Below, piece after piece: positions 50,190 to 62,790 of a stretch of 64,000 bases of DNA. Made by a program: the position numbers and the translations under genes. The notes under the pieces were generated by a model. It was not told the origin of the DNA and searched no databases. It saw nothing but the letters and a program-made list of their open reading frames with translations. Numbering within the stretch: the stretch's first letter is position 1; the number at the start of each line of letters is the position of its first letter. Location: assembly GCF_051106095.1 (NCBI RefSeq), contig NC_135786.1, positions 139,442,501-139,506,500 of the forward strand. The letters are read 5' to 3'. Origin of the DNA: Pogona vitticeps (Eukaryota; Chordata; Lepidosauria; Squamata; Agamidae).

Positions 50190-50844
50190 ATCTGCTTCTT
50201 TGTAGTTCTTTTGCCCCAATGGTTAGAGCAGGGAGTCAGCGAACCTTTTTACTCCTGTGGTGCAGGAGAAGGAAGGAGAAGCAGGGGCGGCTCCGGATCG
50301 CCACGGGGCACGGTAAGCCAGTGCACTCTCGGCCCATCCCTGTCATGGGTCTAATCATGAGTAAGGCCCACCAAAGGCATGGGTCTACTCATGTGTAAGG
50401 GCTGCCAAAGGGCTGGGCTGTGGCTTGCGGGTCGGAGGCACTCCTTCATGGATGGGGCACGCAGCGGCGGCGCAGGAGGATGAAGAAACGGGGTGGCTCC
50501 AGTTCGCCACCAGGTGCAGGAAGCCGGTGTGCTCCCTGCCCATCCCTGGAGCGGGTCTACTCATGAGGAACGGCCCCCTCTTCCATGGCTGGCCCCGCCT
50601 CTGCCGCCAGCTGGGGCCTGTCACAGGCTGCCATCCGCCGGGGAGTGAGTGCCATTGGAGGAGGCTTTGGTCTGCCTGGTAAGGTGCTGCTTTTTGCTTT
50701 TTAGAAACTCCTGGGCGGGTTTTGCATGGTGGGTTTCATCTGAGGGGGGTTATGTTTCAGTGCTGTGTGTGTGTGTGGTTTTTTTTTTTTTGCAATCCCA
50801 GCGTGGGGATTGCTCAATGTTTATTTTTTTGGGGGGGAGTTGCT

Positions 50845-50931
<87 letters not shown>

Positions 50932-51179
50932 TTGCAGCTTTCGGGGCTTGCTCTGTTCAGTTTTGGTTGTTTTTTTTAAAGCCCCAGCACCGTCTCATGG
51001 GGCTTTCTGTGTGCTTTCTTTCTTTTTCTTTTTCTTTTTTTCTTTTTTGTTTTAAATGCTGGAATGAATTAATCCTGTTCCCATACATTTCAATGGGAAA
51101 TGGTGCTTCGACGTACGAACATTTCGACCTACGAACACCATTCCGGAACGGATTACATTCGTAAGTCAAGGCACCACTG
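50190..51179. mobile_element. Tigger-like MITE, left-truncated, with (GTT)n array
   Basis: The right terminus CGTAAGTCAAGGCACCACTG is followed by TA. The body shares CTTCTTTGTAG.TCTTT, GGTGCTGCTTTT and GGGGGGTTATGTTTC blocks with the copy at 30155, and ATTTCAATGGGAAATGGTGC blocks with the copies at 30155 and 59367. The left terminus is absent. A (GTT)n array occupies 50845-50932 and a CTTT-rich stretch lies near 51015-51045. Confidence 0.8.
50845..50932. repeat. (GTT)n microsatellite
   Basis: About 29 uninterrupted GTT units inside the MITE. They produce poly-Val, poly-Leu or poly-Cys open frames that are not genes. Confidence 0.97.
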
Positions 51180-52979
51180 TAAATGGTTGTAAATGATGAA
51201 ACTGTGGTGATGGAGGTAAGAATGCATCTTTTCTAACTGAAATAATAAATATGACAATCTAACTGGGTTCGCAAGTCCACAGTTTACTATTACTAGCTTG
51301 CACCAAGTTGAGGTGGTAGAGATAAGAAGCTCCTGCAATTCATGACCGGGACTGTACATCTACTAAGTTAGACAACCTCTACACTAATCCAGAAAGCAAG
51401 CATGATGATGATAACTACTATTGTTACTACTGACTGATATCTCACAAATATATTTCCAGGGACCTCCATTTATTACAGGGATAAAGTCTATGAGCATATT
51501 TGTAAATAGATGACAAATGAGTGCAATCATTTGAGGAACATTAATGGTTCACCTTGAATTAATTTTCATAGTTGTCAGCTACACTGAATCGAAGTATATT
51601 TGCTTTTGCCCCTTGATTCCAAATGTGTTTATATGGAAATGGGTATCACTAATGCCAGTGGCACCACAAGTATGATCCAGTCAATGGCAGTGATTTCGGG
51701 GAACATTTCGTGCTCCCATCAAAACAAATGGGACAGGAAGTGTTTCCACTGGACTGGTTTGTACCTGCTGTTGAAAAACTTTAGAGAATGTGTAATACTT
51801 TGCCATTCTTTTCAGGAATCCATTCCTTGGCTATCTATGACATAAGGCAGAACAAGTGCTCACAAGTGTTTAGCAATATGAATATCCCAAAGAAGCCATT
51901 CATATGAATGAAGTTATTCATGTGTCATGGCATTTCCAGGATCTAAACCCAAATCGCCTGCCAAAACAAGAATTCTCCCTCAGCAGCTGTGATTTATACG
52001 AAGGAATCTATCTTCTGACGGCTAGATGTTAAGCATTCTCCATCCCCCCCCCCCGGCCCTTAATGAGAGTAAAGAAGCCTGAATATCTGGAAGGATTTAG
52101 GGGCTCTTAAACCCAGATTTGCAGTTGAAGGAAATATTTTACAATTGTTCTGCTCTAGCTGTCATCTGGGCACACTTGTCCCATTAAATATCTATATGTA
52201 CAAATACATCCTCAGGTTAAAAGAGGAAATTCTTAATAACACATAAGTTAGTTTCAACACCATGACTGCATTTTTCCCCAGTACACGTACAGCTCTTTTT
52301 GCAAAACTTCATTTCTGAAATATATCTATATCTATATACTGTATACAGTATCTATCTATCTGTCTGTCTGTCTGATTCCCAGGATATATATATATATATA
52401 TATTCCTCTGGTATTACACAAGAGCTGTAGATTCATGAAAGGAAGGGCCTGCAGGCAAATCATAGCATGGAAAGTTGGGGGTAAGGGTGTACAGAATACA
52501 GGTTGTAACTTAGAACAAGGAGCAGTAATTAGCATATAAAGTACAAATGAGCTTTAGGAAAATACAATGAATGAAAGCATTGTTTTGTACTGAGAAATCC
52601 TGAGGTTAGGCAGCGAGTTAATCTATGGGGGAAAAAAAACAGGGATGACAGTCACGGCTGGAAGACTCTGTCATGGAGCCCAAGCGCCTGCCTCCGATTG
52701 CCTTTCATAGAGGCAACAGACCGTCCTTGCTGATCTGCAGTTAATCTTACGCTGGTTGGCTCAGAAGCCTCCGAATACTAATAATAGATTGAGTGCTTTG
52801 CCACTGGTAGATTCAGGCTGTAACATGTTCAGAGGCAAAAATCAATGTTTGAACAAACAAAACAGAAGACACTCTGATACTGAGAAGGTTGTTTTCCCTC
52901 CCTCTGCCTACTTCAACAACTACCTGGGTTGCCAGAAAATGTGAAGAATGCAGAAGTTGCAAAGAAAAGAGATATTTAC

Positions 52980-53390
52980 CTGGTAAATGACAACACGAAA
53001 TTTGTTCTTCCGCAGCATTTCCTCTTGTTTGGCCTCGACCTTCTGCACGTTGGCACTCTGCTTCTCTACCCGGGCCCTCACGTCTTTGACCCGAGCACTG
53101 ACTTTGCGGGTTTTCTCCAGCAGCTTATTCACTGTGTAGCTGGTGTTGCCATGAGCCTGGGCCAGCTTCAGGATATCAATCTGAATCGTCTTGATGGCAT
53201 CCTCCATTTCTCTGTGTCTCTCCTCGATACGCTTCTGACTGGCCTGAACAGTATCCACAATGGTAGCCACCTTGTCCAAGACTCGGACAATGGTGAAGGC
53301 AGCATCTTGCTCCTCATCGTCGTCTGTGATGCCTGACAGGCGATTCTGGTGGATCTTATCCGTCTCTAAGGTGGTCGCACGATGATCCAT
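52980..53390 (-). CDS. CAVIN4: CAVIN4 (cavin-4/MURC) exon 1, with start
   Basis: Exon 1 encodes 137 residues from [18 protein letters not shown] to FRVVIYQ and ends at CAG before the GTAAATATC donor. It contains the cavin helical region 1, a trimerising coiled coil with leucine-zipper spacing: [78 protein letters not shown]. The acidic [11 protein letters not shown] stretch precedes it. The ATG at 53388-53390 gives the N-terminus expected from human CAVIN4, and the next upstream in-frame sequence is non-coding. Cavin-4 is the muscle-specific member of the caveolar coat and interacts with other cavins and caveolin-3. Exon phase (0) fits exon 2 exactly and no lesion is seen. Confidence 0.97.
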
Positions 53391-53497
53391 ACTGCCCGTC
53401 TTCGGGTCGGTCTAAGGGAACTGAAATATAAACTCTTCACGACAGCCGTTCAAACCCAGCGGGACAATTCTGGCATGAGTGCAAGAAGGTTGCTCGA

Positions 53498-53582
53498 CAG
53501 CTGGCTTCAGGGGAATGTTCAAAAGCAGGGTCTGAAACTCCACCCTGGGACACTTGTCAAATATTTATACCCATAAAATAGC
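53498..53582 (-). promoter_or_regulatory. CAVIN4 core promoter
   Basis: On the minus strand a TATAAATA box lies at 53562-53569, about 175 bases before the ATG, preceded by an AT-rich CTATTTTATGGG stretch (53571-53582) that resembles degenerate MEF2/CArG sites. A CAGCTG E-box is at 53498-53503. A start of transcription near 53535 would leave a 5' UTR of about 145 bases. The muscle-type motifs fit the known muscle expression of CAVIN4, but each is weak alone. Confidence 0.5.
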
Positions 53583-53989
53583 CACAGATTGTTCAAGAGC
53601 TTTCTGCAACATGAAATCTCTAAAATTAGGAAGCAATGTTGAGGAAGAAAGATGCATTCAGAGAAACACATTTTTTTCCTACTAATGAACTTACTTGAGT
53701 TAATCCAGCAACAACAGCTAAGCAACTTACTAATTAAGCTGAAGAATGAAATGGCATGCTGTTAAGATCCACTGTTACTTTAATCAAGCACTTCGGTGCA
53801 GGTGGCAGGGGAGGGGGGAGATCAACGTTTTCAATAGAGTTTGAACAATTTAAATGAAAAAGTGCTACTGTTCATCAACATGTGAAGGCTGTTCATTTCA
53901 AGTAACGAAGAAACACACTCATAACAGATTATGTATCATGGGAAAACACTGTATTGACATACCTTTCCAGTTCAAATATTGAAAGCCTT

Positions 53990-55314
53990 TTTATTGAACA
54001 AACTTTAAAATCCTACATGCAGAATTGGAAAGCCTAAAACTACATGTTGAACAGCTGGAACACACCCTAGTTACATTTTAGCTCTGGATCTCCCAAACAA
54101 CTACTAACATCCTATTAATATTATAACTACAACCAGCAGACTTTATTTGGATGAGACATGTCCTTATCTCTTGAAAATACTCTAGAGAAGAGCACAATTT
54201 TTTTTTCATGGCATTTAATTTTTTGTTTTTGCATTTTAATCACAAAGACTATACAATTGCATTCATTGATGTGAAAACAGGTATCCTCATTAGAAAACTG
54301 TAATAAGTAGGAAAGCAGTTTAACTTTAAATAGTGACCAACACAGGCTTAATCCCAATCATGTGAGTTGGATTATTAAACATAACTCTTTTTTAAAAACA
54401 ATACACAAGCCTTCCAAGACCTGTTTCTACAAGACAAATGCCCTCTGCTCTACTGGGCAGTCTTTAAAATTATGAAATGTATATCATAATCATCATTACT
54501 ATTTTACAATTTAAAAATAAAGTGTCAAATATTTATGAAGACAGCGGTGCTTCAACCCAGTCTGTATCAGGTTGAATCCAGTCTGATTCTGCAATCCTTC
54601 ACATGCCCACCTGGGAGAAATTCCCATTTAACTCCGTTGGGGTTACTCTGAGTAGGCATGTGCAAGACTGCACTGTAAATTAGTTGCACTCAGTTTCCAG
54701 TGAAATCAGTGGACATTCAATTAAAATAAACTGGTTCCATTGATTTCAATGTGAATTAAGTGCAACCAAATTCGTCTGGGTTCAACCAATTATAAATATG
54801 TCACAACTACACACAATACACATCTTCACAATTCATGCGATTGGCAGTGTCTAAAAAAATCAGTGACTAACTTTCAAAAACATTTAAATATCTACGGTAT
54901 TTAAACACAGTGTCTTCTAATTCCTTGTAAGAAAAGTATGCTGTAAACATCTTTACCCTTGGGTCATGCCTTGTTTGCTAGCAAACTTGAAGGGCTCCAT
55001 TTTGTTTGTTCTACGATCATTGATGAAATGTCTCCATTCTCCAAAATGTTACATTCCATGAGTAAAGCACAAGTCCATTATCATAACCATGTGATACAAG
55101 TACAGGAAACAAACTACTGTATTCTTCAAATCATTAAATGAGAAGTTACCCGAGCAGTCCATAGCTGTCGGCTGCTTTCAGTATGAAACAAACCAGAGCT
55201 ACGCTAAAAAATGTCCAAAAATAAGGCCTCTGAAATAAATATTTCCATTCTTTAAAAGAAAAAAAAGGTAACAAAATTGTACATCACATGGTCAGTGTAG
55301 ATATAAAAATCATG
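53990..55314 (-). other. TMEFF1 3' UTR
   Basis: Non-coding sequence between the TMEFF1 stop and the CAVIN4 promoter. A minus-strand AATAAA at 53990-53995 is the last before the CAVIN4 promoter and would give a 3' UTR of about 1.3 kb. The block GGTTACTCTGAGTAGGCATG near 54640 belongs to a short dispersed repeat also seen near 39340. Confidence 0.45.
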
Positions 55315-55399
55315 TTAAACCATTCTGGACGATGTATCTGAAGTAAAGTGGCCTAGATTTTGTTTCTGCCGTCGTCCTCTGTTGTTTTTGGGGCATTTC
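55315..55399 (-). CDS. TMEFF1: TMEFF1 last coding exon, cytoplasmic tail and stop
   Basis: After the acceptor TGACAG, one base completes the Arg codon left by the previous exon. Then come 27 residues (KCPKNNRGRRQKQNLGHF and TSDTSSRMV) and TAA. As far as I recall the human protein, this tail is identical to it. The exon was found by its sequence because it is too short to stand out as an open frame. It gives the whole cytoplasmic tail of the single-pass protein tomoregulin-1. Confidence 0.95.
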
Positions 55400-57054
55400 C
55401 TGTCACCAGACATGCACAGTGAGGGGAGAGAAGAGAAACAATTAACTAAATACATTTTAAAAGATCTTTTCAGTTTGTTTTCTTCCTTATACTGAAAAAC
55501 CTCTATCAGGGCTAAGTTCTCTAACCCTCAGCTGCAGGTACCACTTCTTGTCCCACCAGAGGTGCTACTGAGAAATGTATTTGTTGGGTTAGGGGACTGC
55601 AGCTCCCAGAAGCACATGGAAAAAATGGCAGCTGTAACTCCCTCTTCCCCAAATTTTGCTTCTATTTCTGTATCCTGGCATAAGAAGGTGCTGCCAATTG
55701 TGTTTCCTGCACATGAGCTGACATCTGACATCACCAAGCAGCACAAGAAGGAGTGTCACTGCAACAGCTTCCATCTCGCAAAAGAATACATCAGAAATGG
55801 CTCTTTAGCATATTGTACTCCTTTGAGTGCCATTGTTCTAAACAGCTTTTAAAGACTGTTTATGATTGCGGTACTAATGTTAATATTGCTGTGCAACGGC
55901 AAGGTCCTAGGAGACTGAATAGTGCTTTGAGCAAAAGGTTGGATTTATTTAAATCAAACTGGTTTAAATCATTGGTGCATCATGATGTAGATCAGGCATG
56001 AAAATTACTGATTTTAAACCACTGATGTAAATAAAACTTTCCCTGATAACCTCTTCACATATTTCTTGAACAACAGTGTAAATCTTATCATTAACATATG
56101 TACACAATTCGACAGAGCAGTTTACAATATCTAAGAGACCTCTTCATATTCATTTTCTCCCCACAAGCAGTTTTAATTATGTCTTAGAACTGCAGAACAG
56201 GAAAGGACCCAATGGCTCATGGAGTCCAGCCCAGTGTTGTATTCTCACAACTGGGCCCTCCATCTTCTTGTAGTGCTTGCATGTGATGCACTGTCCCTTT
56301 TCCACCCAGTGAAAAATGTTCTTTGAAGCATTTCCAGAAAGGGTCTCTTTCCCACTCAGAAGAACCCATGGCAAACTGTTATCAAATGTGTGGAGTCTTT
56401 CTGTACTATTTTCCTCCTGTGTCCCTCTACTTTAACTACATATTTTGCCTTGCTTCATGTATGTCCACCCCACAGAAGCACCGACTACTCAGTCTCTGAG
56501 TACCATGGAACCATGATCTGCTGAGAAATGGAAGCTGAAAGACCAGAGCCTGAATCAAGAATTGATTATCAATGTCCACTGATTGATAGACTTAAGTCAC
56601 TTTTAAAATATATATATCATTGCTGTAGCTCTGCATATAATTTTTTTTTTTACGAGACTTTAAGTGTAGGTTTAGCTGAGATTTAGTTTTACATTCTTAA
56701 ATGACTGTCAGGAGAAATGTAGCATTTTATTTAAAAAATTAAGCAAAACAGAATCCTACTTAAATAACATCCTTTTTTTAAAAAAAAAAATGAGAATCAT
56801 TTTTATCAACCCTATTGGACAAAGGTTATTTTTATTGCCTATTGCCCTATCTTTTGCAACCCAACAAACAGATGATGATGTATAATTACAGTGTCTATAG
56901 CAGCCTTCATCCGTGCTGCTACTCTCCATCTGTGTTTGAGTACAACTCCAAACACCACCAGCCACCATGCTCAGCATATCTGGAGGTCTCCACTTGTGGA
57001 AGGTCAGTTTATAGTGCAGCTGGAGACTGATAGATAGTTAAGGAATACTTTATT
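55400..57054. other. TMEFF1 last intron, first part
   Basis: No exon recognised. AGAACTGCAGAACAGGAAAGGACCC with GGAGTCCAGCCC near 56187-56233 resembles the 3' region of CR1-like elements on the minus strand, but is too short to delimit. Confidence 0.35.
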
Positions 57055-57350
57055 ACTGTGAATTAGTTCAAATCTCCAAAGCTGGATGAACTGCATCCAA
57101 GAGAAGGAACTGCCTGAAGAACTCTCAGAACTATTGTCTATTATTTTCTGGAAATCACAGAGGAGGGGTGGAGTGCCCAATGATCAGAGGAGGGCAAAAA
57201 GGAGTAACCTGGGAACTAGAGAAAATTAGACAGCCATCTGTCAAATATACTTTGATTTCAATTTCTGTATTGAGCAAGCAGTTGGACCCAATAGCCTGAT
57301 AGGCCCCTTCCAACTCCGTTTTTCTATGATTCTATGAATTTATAGGGCCT
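57055..57350 (+). mobile_element. CR1 LINE remnant
   Basis: The plus strand retains words of CR1 ORF2 (LDELHPRE, LLSIIFWKS and GGVPND in shifting frames). It then jumps to a CR1 3' end (GGCCCCTTCCAACTCCG) finishing in the octamer-type tail TTCTATGATTCTATGA that is diagnostic of CR1. Most of ORF2 between the two parts is absent, so this is an internally deleted, inactive copy. Confidence 0.8.
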
Positions 57351-59366
57351 ATCATCCTGCTAATGCCTTATCAAAAGAAAGTTGTGATCTCCAGATGTTC
57401 ACCTAGAACAAATGGCTGCACTACTTCAAAGCTAATTTACGGAGGTTCACTGTTTATAGTTAGCACGCAAACAAACTGTACAATATCAGGAAACAAAACC
57501 ACTTATTGTTCCTTTTCCCAACTCAGCAAAAACAGTATGCTCAATAAAAAGCAACAAACATACAGCTCCACACTTAAGACAAGTGTCAAGTTGCTGTCTA
57601 GGGAATTATGGGAACTGACAGTGCAGAACACTGATTTTTCCATGTTCCAGTCCAGCCACCCTTTAGGCTGGTCCTGACCATATCTGAAGTGCAGCTGGAT
57701 ACAGACTACATAAATCTATCATGTACATATGACTTGGAAATTAGCTCTGCTCTGGAAATTAATTTCGGCTGGAGGATGCTGAATGCTTCACTAGAGCATC
57801 TGCACAAACCATCTAAGAAACTGCTTCTACTGTATCAGAAGAATGACTGTCCAACTAAATATGGATTATATAGGTGGCAACAGTCCAAAATATCAGAACC
57901 AAATTGATTGAAACAAACTAAATAACCATGTCTGATTCATCAACTTTAGTATATCACCTAGTTCTCCCAAACAGGATACTGGCCCGAGTGATGAGCTTGG
58001 TGTGTTTAAATTAAAACCCACCCCCAGCTAATTAGAAGTCCAATGTTGTGCTAGCGAAGACATGCCATTTTCCGCCTTCTAGATGGCACAAGGTCACTAT
58101 CATTGCACCCCAATATTTCCCAGAATTAACAGCTGGGAGAACTGAAACTATCGATTCATAATGAGAACCATCTGCATATTTTATCTCTAATTATTAGCTG
58201 ACTGCCTGAGCCAAATGTCCTCTCCCTTCTCCTTTCATAAGTTTGTTTGGCTGACATCTTGTGCCAGATGTATCACAGAGGGAATAATCCCAAGTGCCAG
58301 GCTGAGAAATCAAGAGCCAAAACATCCCGTTCAAGGTTACAACCCTATGTATGCTTACTTGGGGGCCCATCATCAGCTCAGCAAGGTTTGCTTTTGAAGA
58401 TCAAGCACAGGTTCACAGTCTGAAACGATGTACCTGAATTTGATGTACTTACACAAGAACTAGGAGAGGGGGATCAGCAGTGCTGTTTTATCATCAACTT
58501 CTTTATCATTAACATCATTCATTTACTTACTTTTAGGATCATTTTTCATGTGTTCTTTAGCCCCCTCGCTCTTCTCCCCTTTGACATTGCTTACTTGATC
58601 TAGAATTTGTAGGCTGCCTCATTTAGACTGAAGCATCAGGCTTTCACCGGAATGCAATACCAAGCATGATTATATCTTGTTTTACTGAACAGCTGGCATG
58701 TGCTTCAGAAGGTTTTTCAACCCCTCTGCATCTCATTTCTTTATCCTAGCCCACTTTGGCAGTGTGCCCAGGATGCAGTCCCTTCACCTCACTGTATTAA
58801 GGACTACCAGTTCCAATAAATTCTTAAATGACACAAGGGTCTCCCAAGCTGTAATGCATCTCTCACACTGTCTGGTGTAATCTTGATTTTAATAAATAGA
58901 GCAACTCTGCCTTCAGCTATTAATTGCAATTACAGGCCATGGCACTTCATGCAGCCAAATGTGAAAAATGTTCCACACCATACTGCAAAGTTAACAACAC
59001 CAAACATGTGCCCAATGCTAAACTTGTTCTGGCCTTCCAATTGTGCTTTCTATTAATTTAGCAAGACCTTTTGTTGTGGATTGTGTCCTATGGGGATAGC
59101 TGAGAGCAGCTATTATGTTAACTGACTTGTGAATTTGGTTGTTTTTCATTTAGAAGGGCAACAGAAATCGTCTAAACTAAACAAAGAAAGTGGCATATAG
59201 AATAAATCTTGCAAAGTTAAGATTTAAATATGATTGTTATTGCTATTCATTACTCAATCCACCCTCCCTTGCTTAATGTCATGTTTATTGTATATATTTT
59301 GGGGAAGAATCCAGCACAAAAAATAAGAAATTGGCCTAATTTTTTTTAAAAAGTATTTTTGAAATA
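57351..59366. other. TMEFF1 last intron, middle part
   Basis: AT-rich, no recognised exon. Open frames of 60-104 codons (for example 57363-57677) have no known family. Confidence 0.4.
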
Positions 59367-60224
<858 letters not shown>

Positions 60225-61676
60225 TACAGTTTAAAAGCAACTCCTCTTTCATGTCCAAAACGTAATGGGAAAAAGTACAAACTAACTTTACCCGATATAG
60301 GAGGGTAGAAGGGATGGCATAATGATCTTACCAGCTGTTGTATTATTTTGCTAAAAGACTGTCATTATGCATTACTCCAAACATTAACACATTATATCTA
60401 AGATTATGACTTGTGACACCTTAATGTCAAGACTCGTCCCCTTGGCCTGTTGTGCATAATTCTTTCCAATACAAAACCTAGGCATACATTAACACATTCT
60501 GATCTCTATGTGGAACTCTAGCCAAAGATGAAAGTTATACTCAAAATGGAGAGGAGAAGCTGAAGATGTTTCTCCATCATGAGAACTGGAGGTAGTCCAA
60601 TGGATGTTAACTAGGTCACAGAGAATGCTATTTCTGACATGGGTGTGGATGGACAGACAAGAGTTCTGTAGGAGTATTTTATGTCATGGCACGTATTACA
60701 GGAACAAGATGGGCTGTATATGTGTATCATGTTCCAGAGTATAAATTTGCCTTCTGGCTCCCTTGCTGTACTCTTCCAACTCTGGAGAGAGAAGAATGCA
60801 GCCAGAATTCCATTCTGCCATTCAACTTCTGCAGACATTTTGATAACCAGTACATATAAATATAACAGAGGGTCAAAAAAGAAATGTCAGTTTTATGATT
60901 TGCAGCCTCCAGATTCACAGTCGACACACCATTGGTGATGAAAACATTTACATCAGGGACAGAGAACATACAGCCTGCAGGTTGCATGAGGCTCCACATC
61001 TGTTTTAGCAGCTCCCAAAGCATTCACTGCTTCTGGAGAGAAAAAGCACCAGTATTTATCTTTAAAAGAAGATGCGCATGGAATGTGTATTTTGCTTACA
61101 AGACAATTAATGTTTCTGGAAGCTTTCCAAGAGCACTAATCCTTTTGCTTTTCTCCTCTAGCCTCACTGCCAACGTTCCACAGTGGGAGGTGTAGCATCC
61201 AGTGGGTTCAAGGACCATGAGTGTGGCCCACCAATTCAAGGAAGTAGCCAATTCCTGGTCTATACAGAGAAGGCAGTTATGTAATCATAGCCCCCTATAG
61301 CTTATATTTCAATGGCACCTTATCTGGACATTGACCTTAACAATAATGTTCAGTATGTGGCTGCAGGTTCATGTACAGAAAAGTGTTTTGCTTAAGCCTA
61401 CCACCTAATAAGTCTGTGATTGAGGTGAGGGTTGAATCTGGAACATTCAGATTCACATTCACAGGCACCACAACATAGAAGCTCTCAGCTTGATGTTTTT
61501 TCTAGCAGCTGCATGATCTTCCTAAATCAAGCACAACCCAAACCAGGAAGGAAACCACTCAAGCCCAAAAGCTCCATTTAAAATGAAGCTTTAAGATGAC
61601 AAGGCTCTCATAGTGGGACTAATGAATTTAAAAAGCATCTCACTGATACTTCCGCCCCCCCCCCCTCACAACTTAC
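60225..61676. other. TMEFF1 last intron, part next to the penultimate exon
   Basis: No exon or clear repeat recognised. A run of 11 C's lies at 61655-61665, only about ten bases inside the donor site of the penultimate exon. Confidence 0.45.
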
Positions 61677-61835
61677 CGGGTTATGCACATAACAATTGCA
61701 ACAATGATGGCAATCTGGACAGCTCCTATTATTGCCGCAATGAGGACATGTGTGAGCTTTTGCCTACTAGGGACAACATAAAGTATGCTAAAGTCCGTCT
61801 TTTCACAGTGCTGTCCTGTGTATCCAGATTCACAC
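61677..61835 (-). CDS. TMEFF1: TMEFF1 penultimate coding exon, EGF end and transmembrane helix
   Basis: The exon follows the acceptor CTTCTCTCCTAG and ends before GTAAGT. It completes an Arg codon and encodes CESGYTGQHCEKTDFSILY, VVPSRQKLT, then the hydrophobic HVLIAAIIGAVQIAIIVAIV and MCIT, leaving two bases for the next exon. CESGYTGQHCE is the last loop of the EGF-like domain and the hydrophobic run is the membrane anchor. TMEFF1 (tomoregulin-1) is a type I membrane protein with two follistatin modules and one EGF-like domain, known to modulate TGF-beta/Nodal-type signalling. Earlier exons were not found between 61836 and 64000 and should lie beyond the window. Confidence 0.97.
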
Positions 61836-61875
61836 CTAGGAGAGAAGAGCAAAACATTCACTGAGGCAGGAGACT

Positions 61876-62790
61876 TATTATTTATTTATTTGATTTTTAT
61901 ACCTGATTTTTATACCCCCAATCTGTCTGCCAAGGCCACTTTGGGCAGTTTTCAACATTATAACATAATAAACAGCAATTTAAAAATAGCAAACATAATA
62001 GCTATTTAAGAATTCAAAATTAAACACATACACAGAACAACATAAAATTAACTAAAAATAATTTAAGGTAGTTTAAAGGCAAAGTAGCGGAACTGATAAT
62101 ATAAACAGTGAAATAACCACTGTGTAACAATGTTATGAGATCCAGGAAGACCTGCCTGAAAAGCAATGTTTTCAATTATTGTTTAAAAATTCCCAGTGAA
62201 GGGGCCAGGCAAAATTGCTCCAGAGAAGGAGAGCAACTGCCAAGAAGGCTCGGTTTTTAGTCTTCTCTTTCCGGGCCTCTCTTGGAGTCAATAATCTCAA
62301 CCACCTGGCCTAGGAAGATTGTGTAGGATAGGCAGATCTCATTAGAAGGAAGAGTTCTGTCAGGTATCAAGGTCCCAAACCATTTAGGGCTTTGCCAGTA
62401 TCACCTTGAACACAAACAGGTAACCAGTGCAGGGCGGCCAGAGTAGGGGAGATATGATAATATTTCTTCACACCACTCAATAGTCTGGCTGCCATATTCT
62501 AGACCTATCAGAGTTTCCATAGCAGCCTCATAGGCAGCCCCGCAGAGACAGCATTGCAGTAGTCTAATCTCAAGACTACTGTAGCAATGCATGGACCAGC
62601 ATGGTGGGGGACCCGGAATCAAGGAAGGGGCGCAACTGGGCAATCTGCCTCAGGTGGAGATAGGTGGAGTGGACCACAGATGCTATCTGGGACTCCATTG
62701 ACAGCGCTGGGTCCAGAAGTACACCCAAGCTGCGAACCTCATCCTTAGTGGAGAGTCGTTTCCCCACTCCCTTTCAGGACACTGTAAGAT
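61876..62790 (-). mobile_element. L2/CR1-like LINE, 5'-truncated
   Basis: The minus strand encodes RSLGVLLDPALSMESQIA, LRQIAQLRPF and HALLQ, followed by SRLDYCNA-, LHWLPV- and ALNGLGP-like words in shifting frames. These are the ordered C-terminal motifs of L2/CR1-group reverse transcriptase proteins. The 3' UTR ends in an AAATAAATAA tail only about 40 bases upstream of the TMEFF1 penultimate exon. It is decayed by several frame breaks. Confidence 0.75.

Larger units (their letters stand above)
44270..52979 (-). other. CAVIN4 intron 1
   Basis: The single 8.7-kb intron has a GTAAATATC donor and TTTTCAATTGCAG acceptor. It holds a SINE close to exon 2 (44440-44683), a second SINE (47503-47849), MITEs at 46784-46919, 49584-50017 and 50190-51179, and long C or G homopolymers at 47960-47974, 48193-48205 and 52044-52054. 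Stretches 44684-46783, 47850-49583 and 51180-52979 show no recognisable gene. Confidence 0.85.

Noticed and set aside
50649-51164. 171-codon frame with poly-Val and parallel poly-Leu/poly-Cys frames
   Set aside because: Caused by the (GTT)n array in a MITE.
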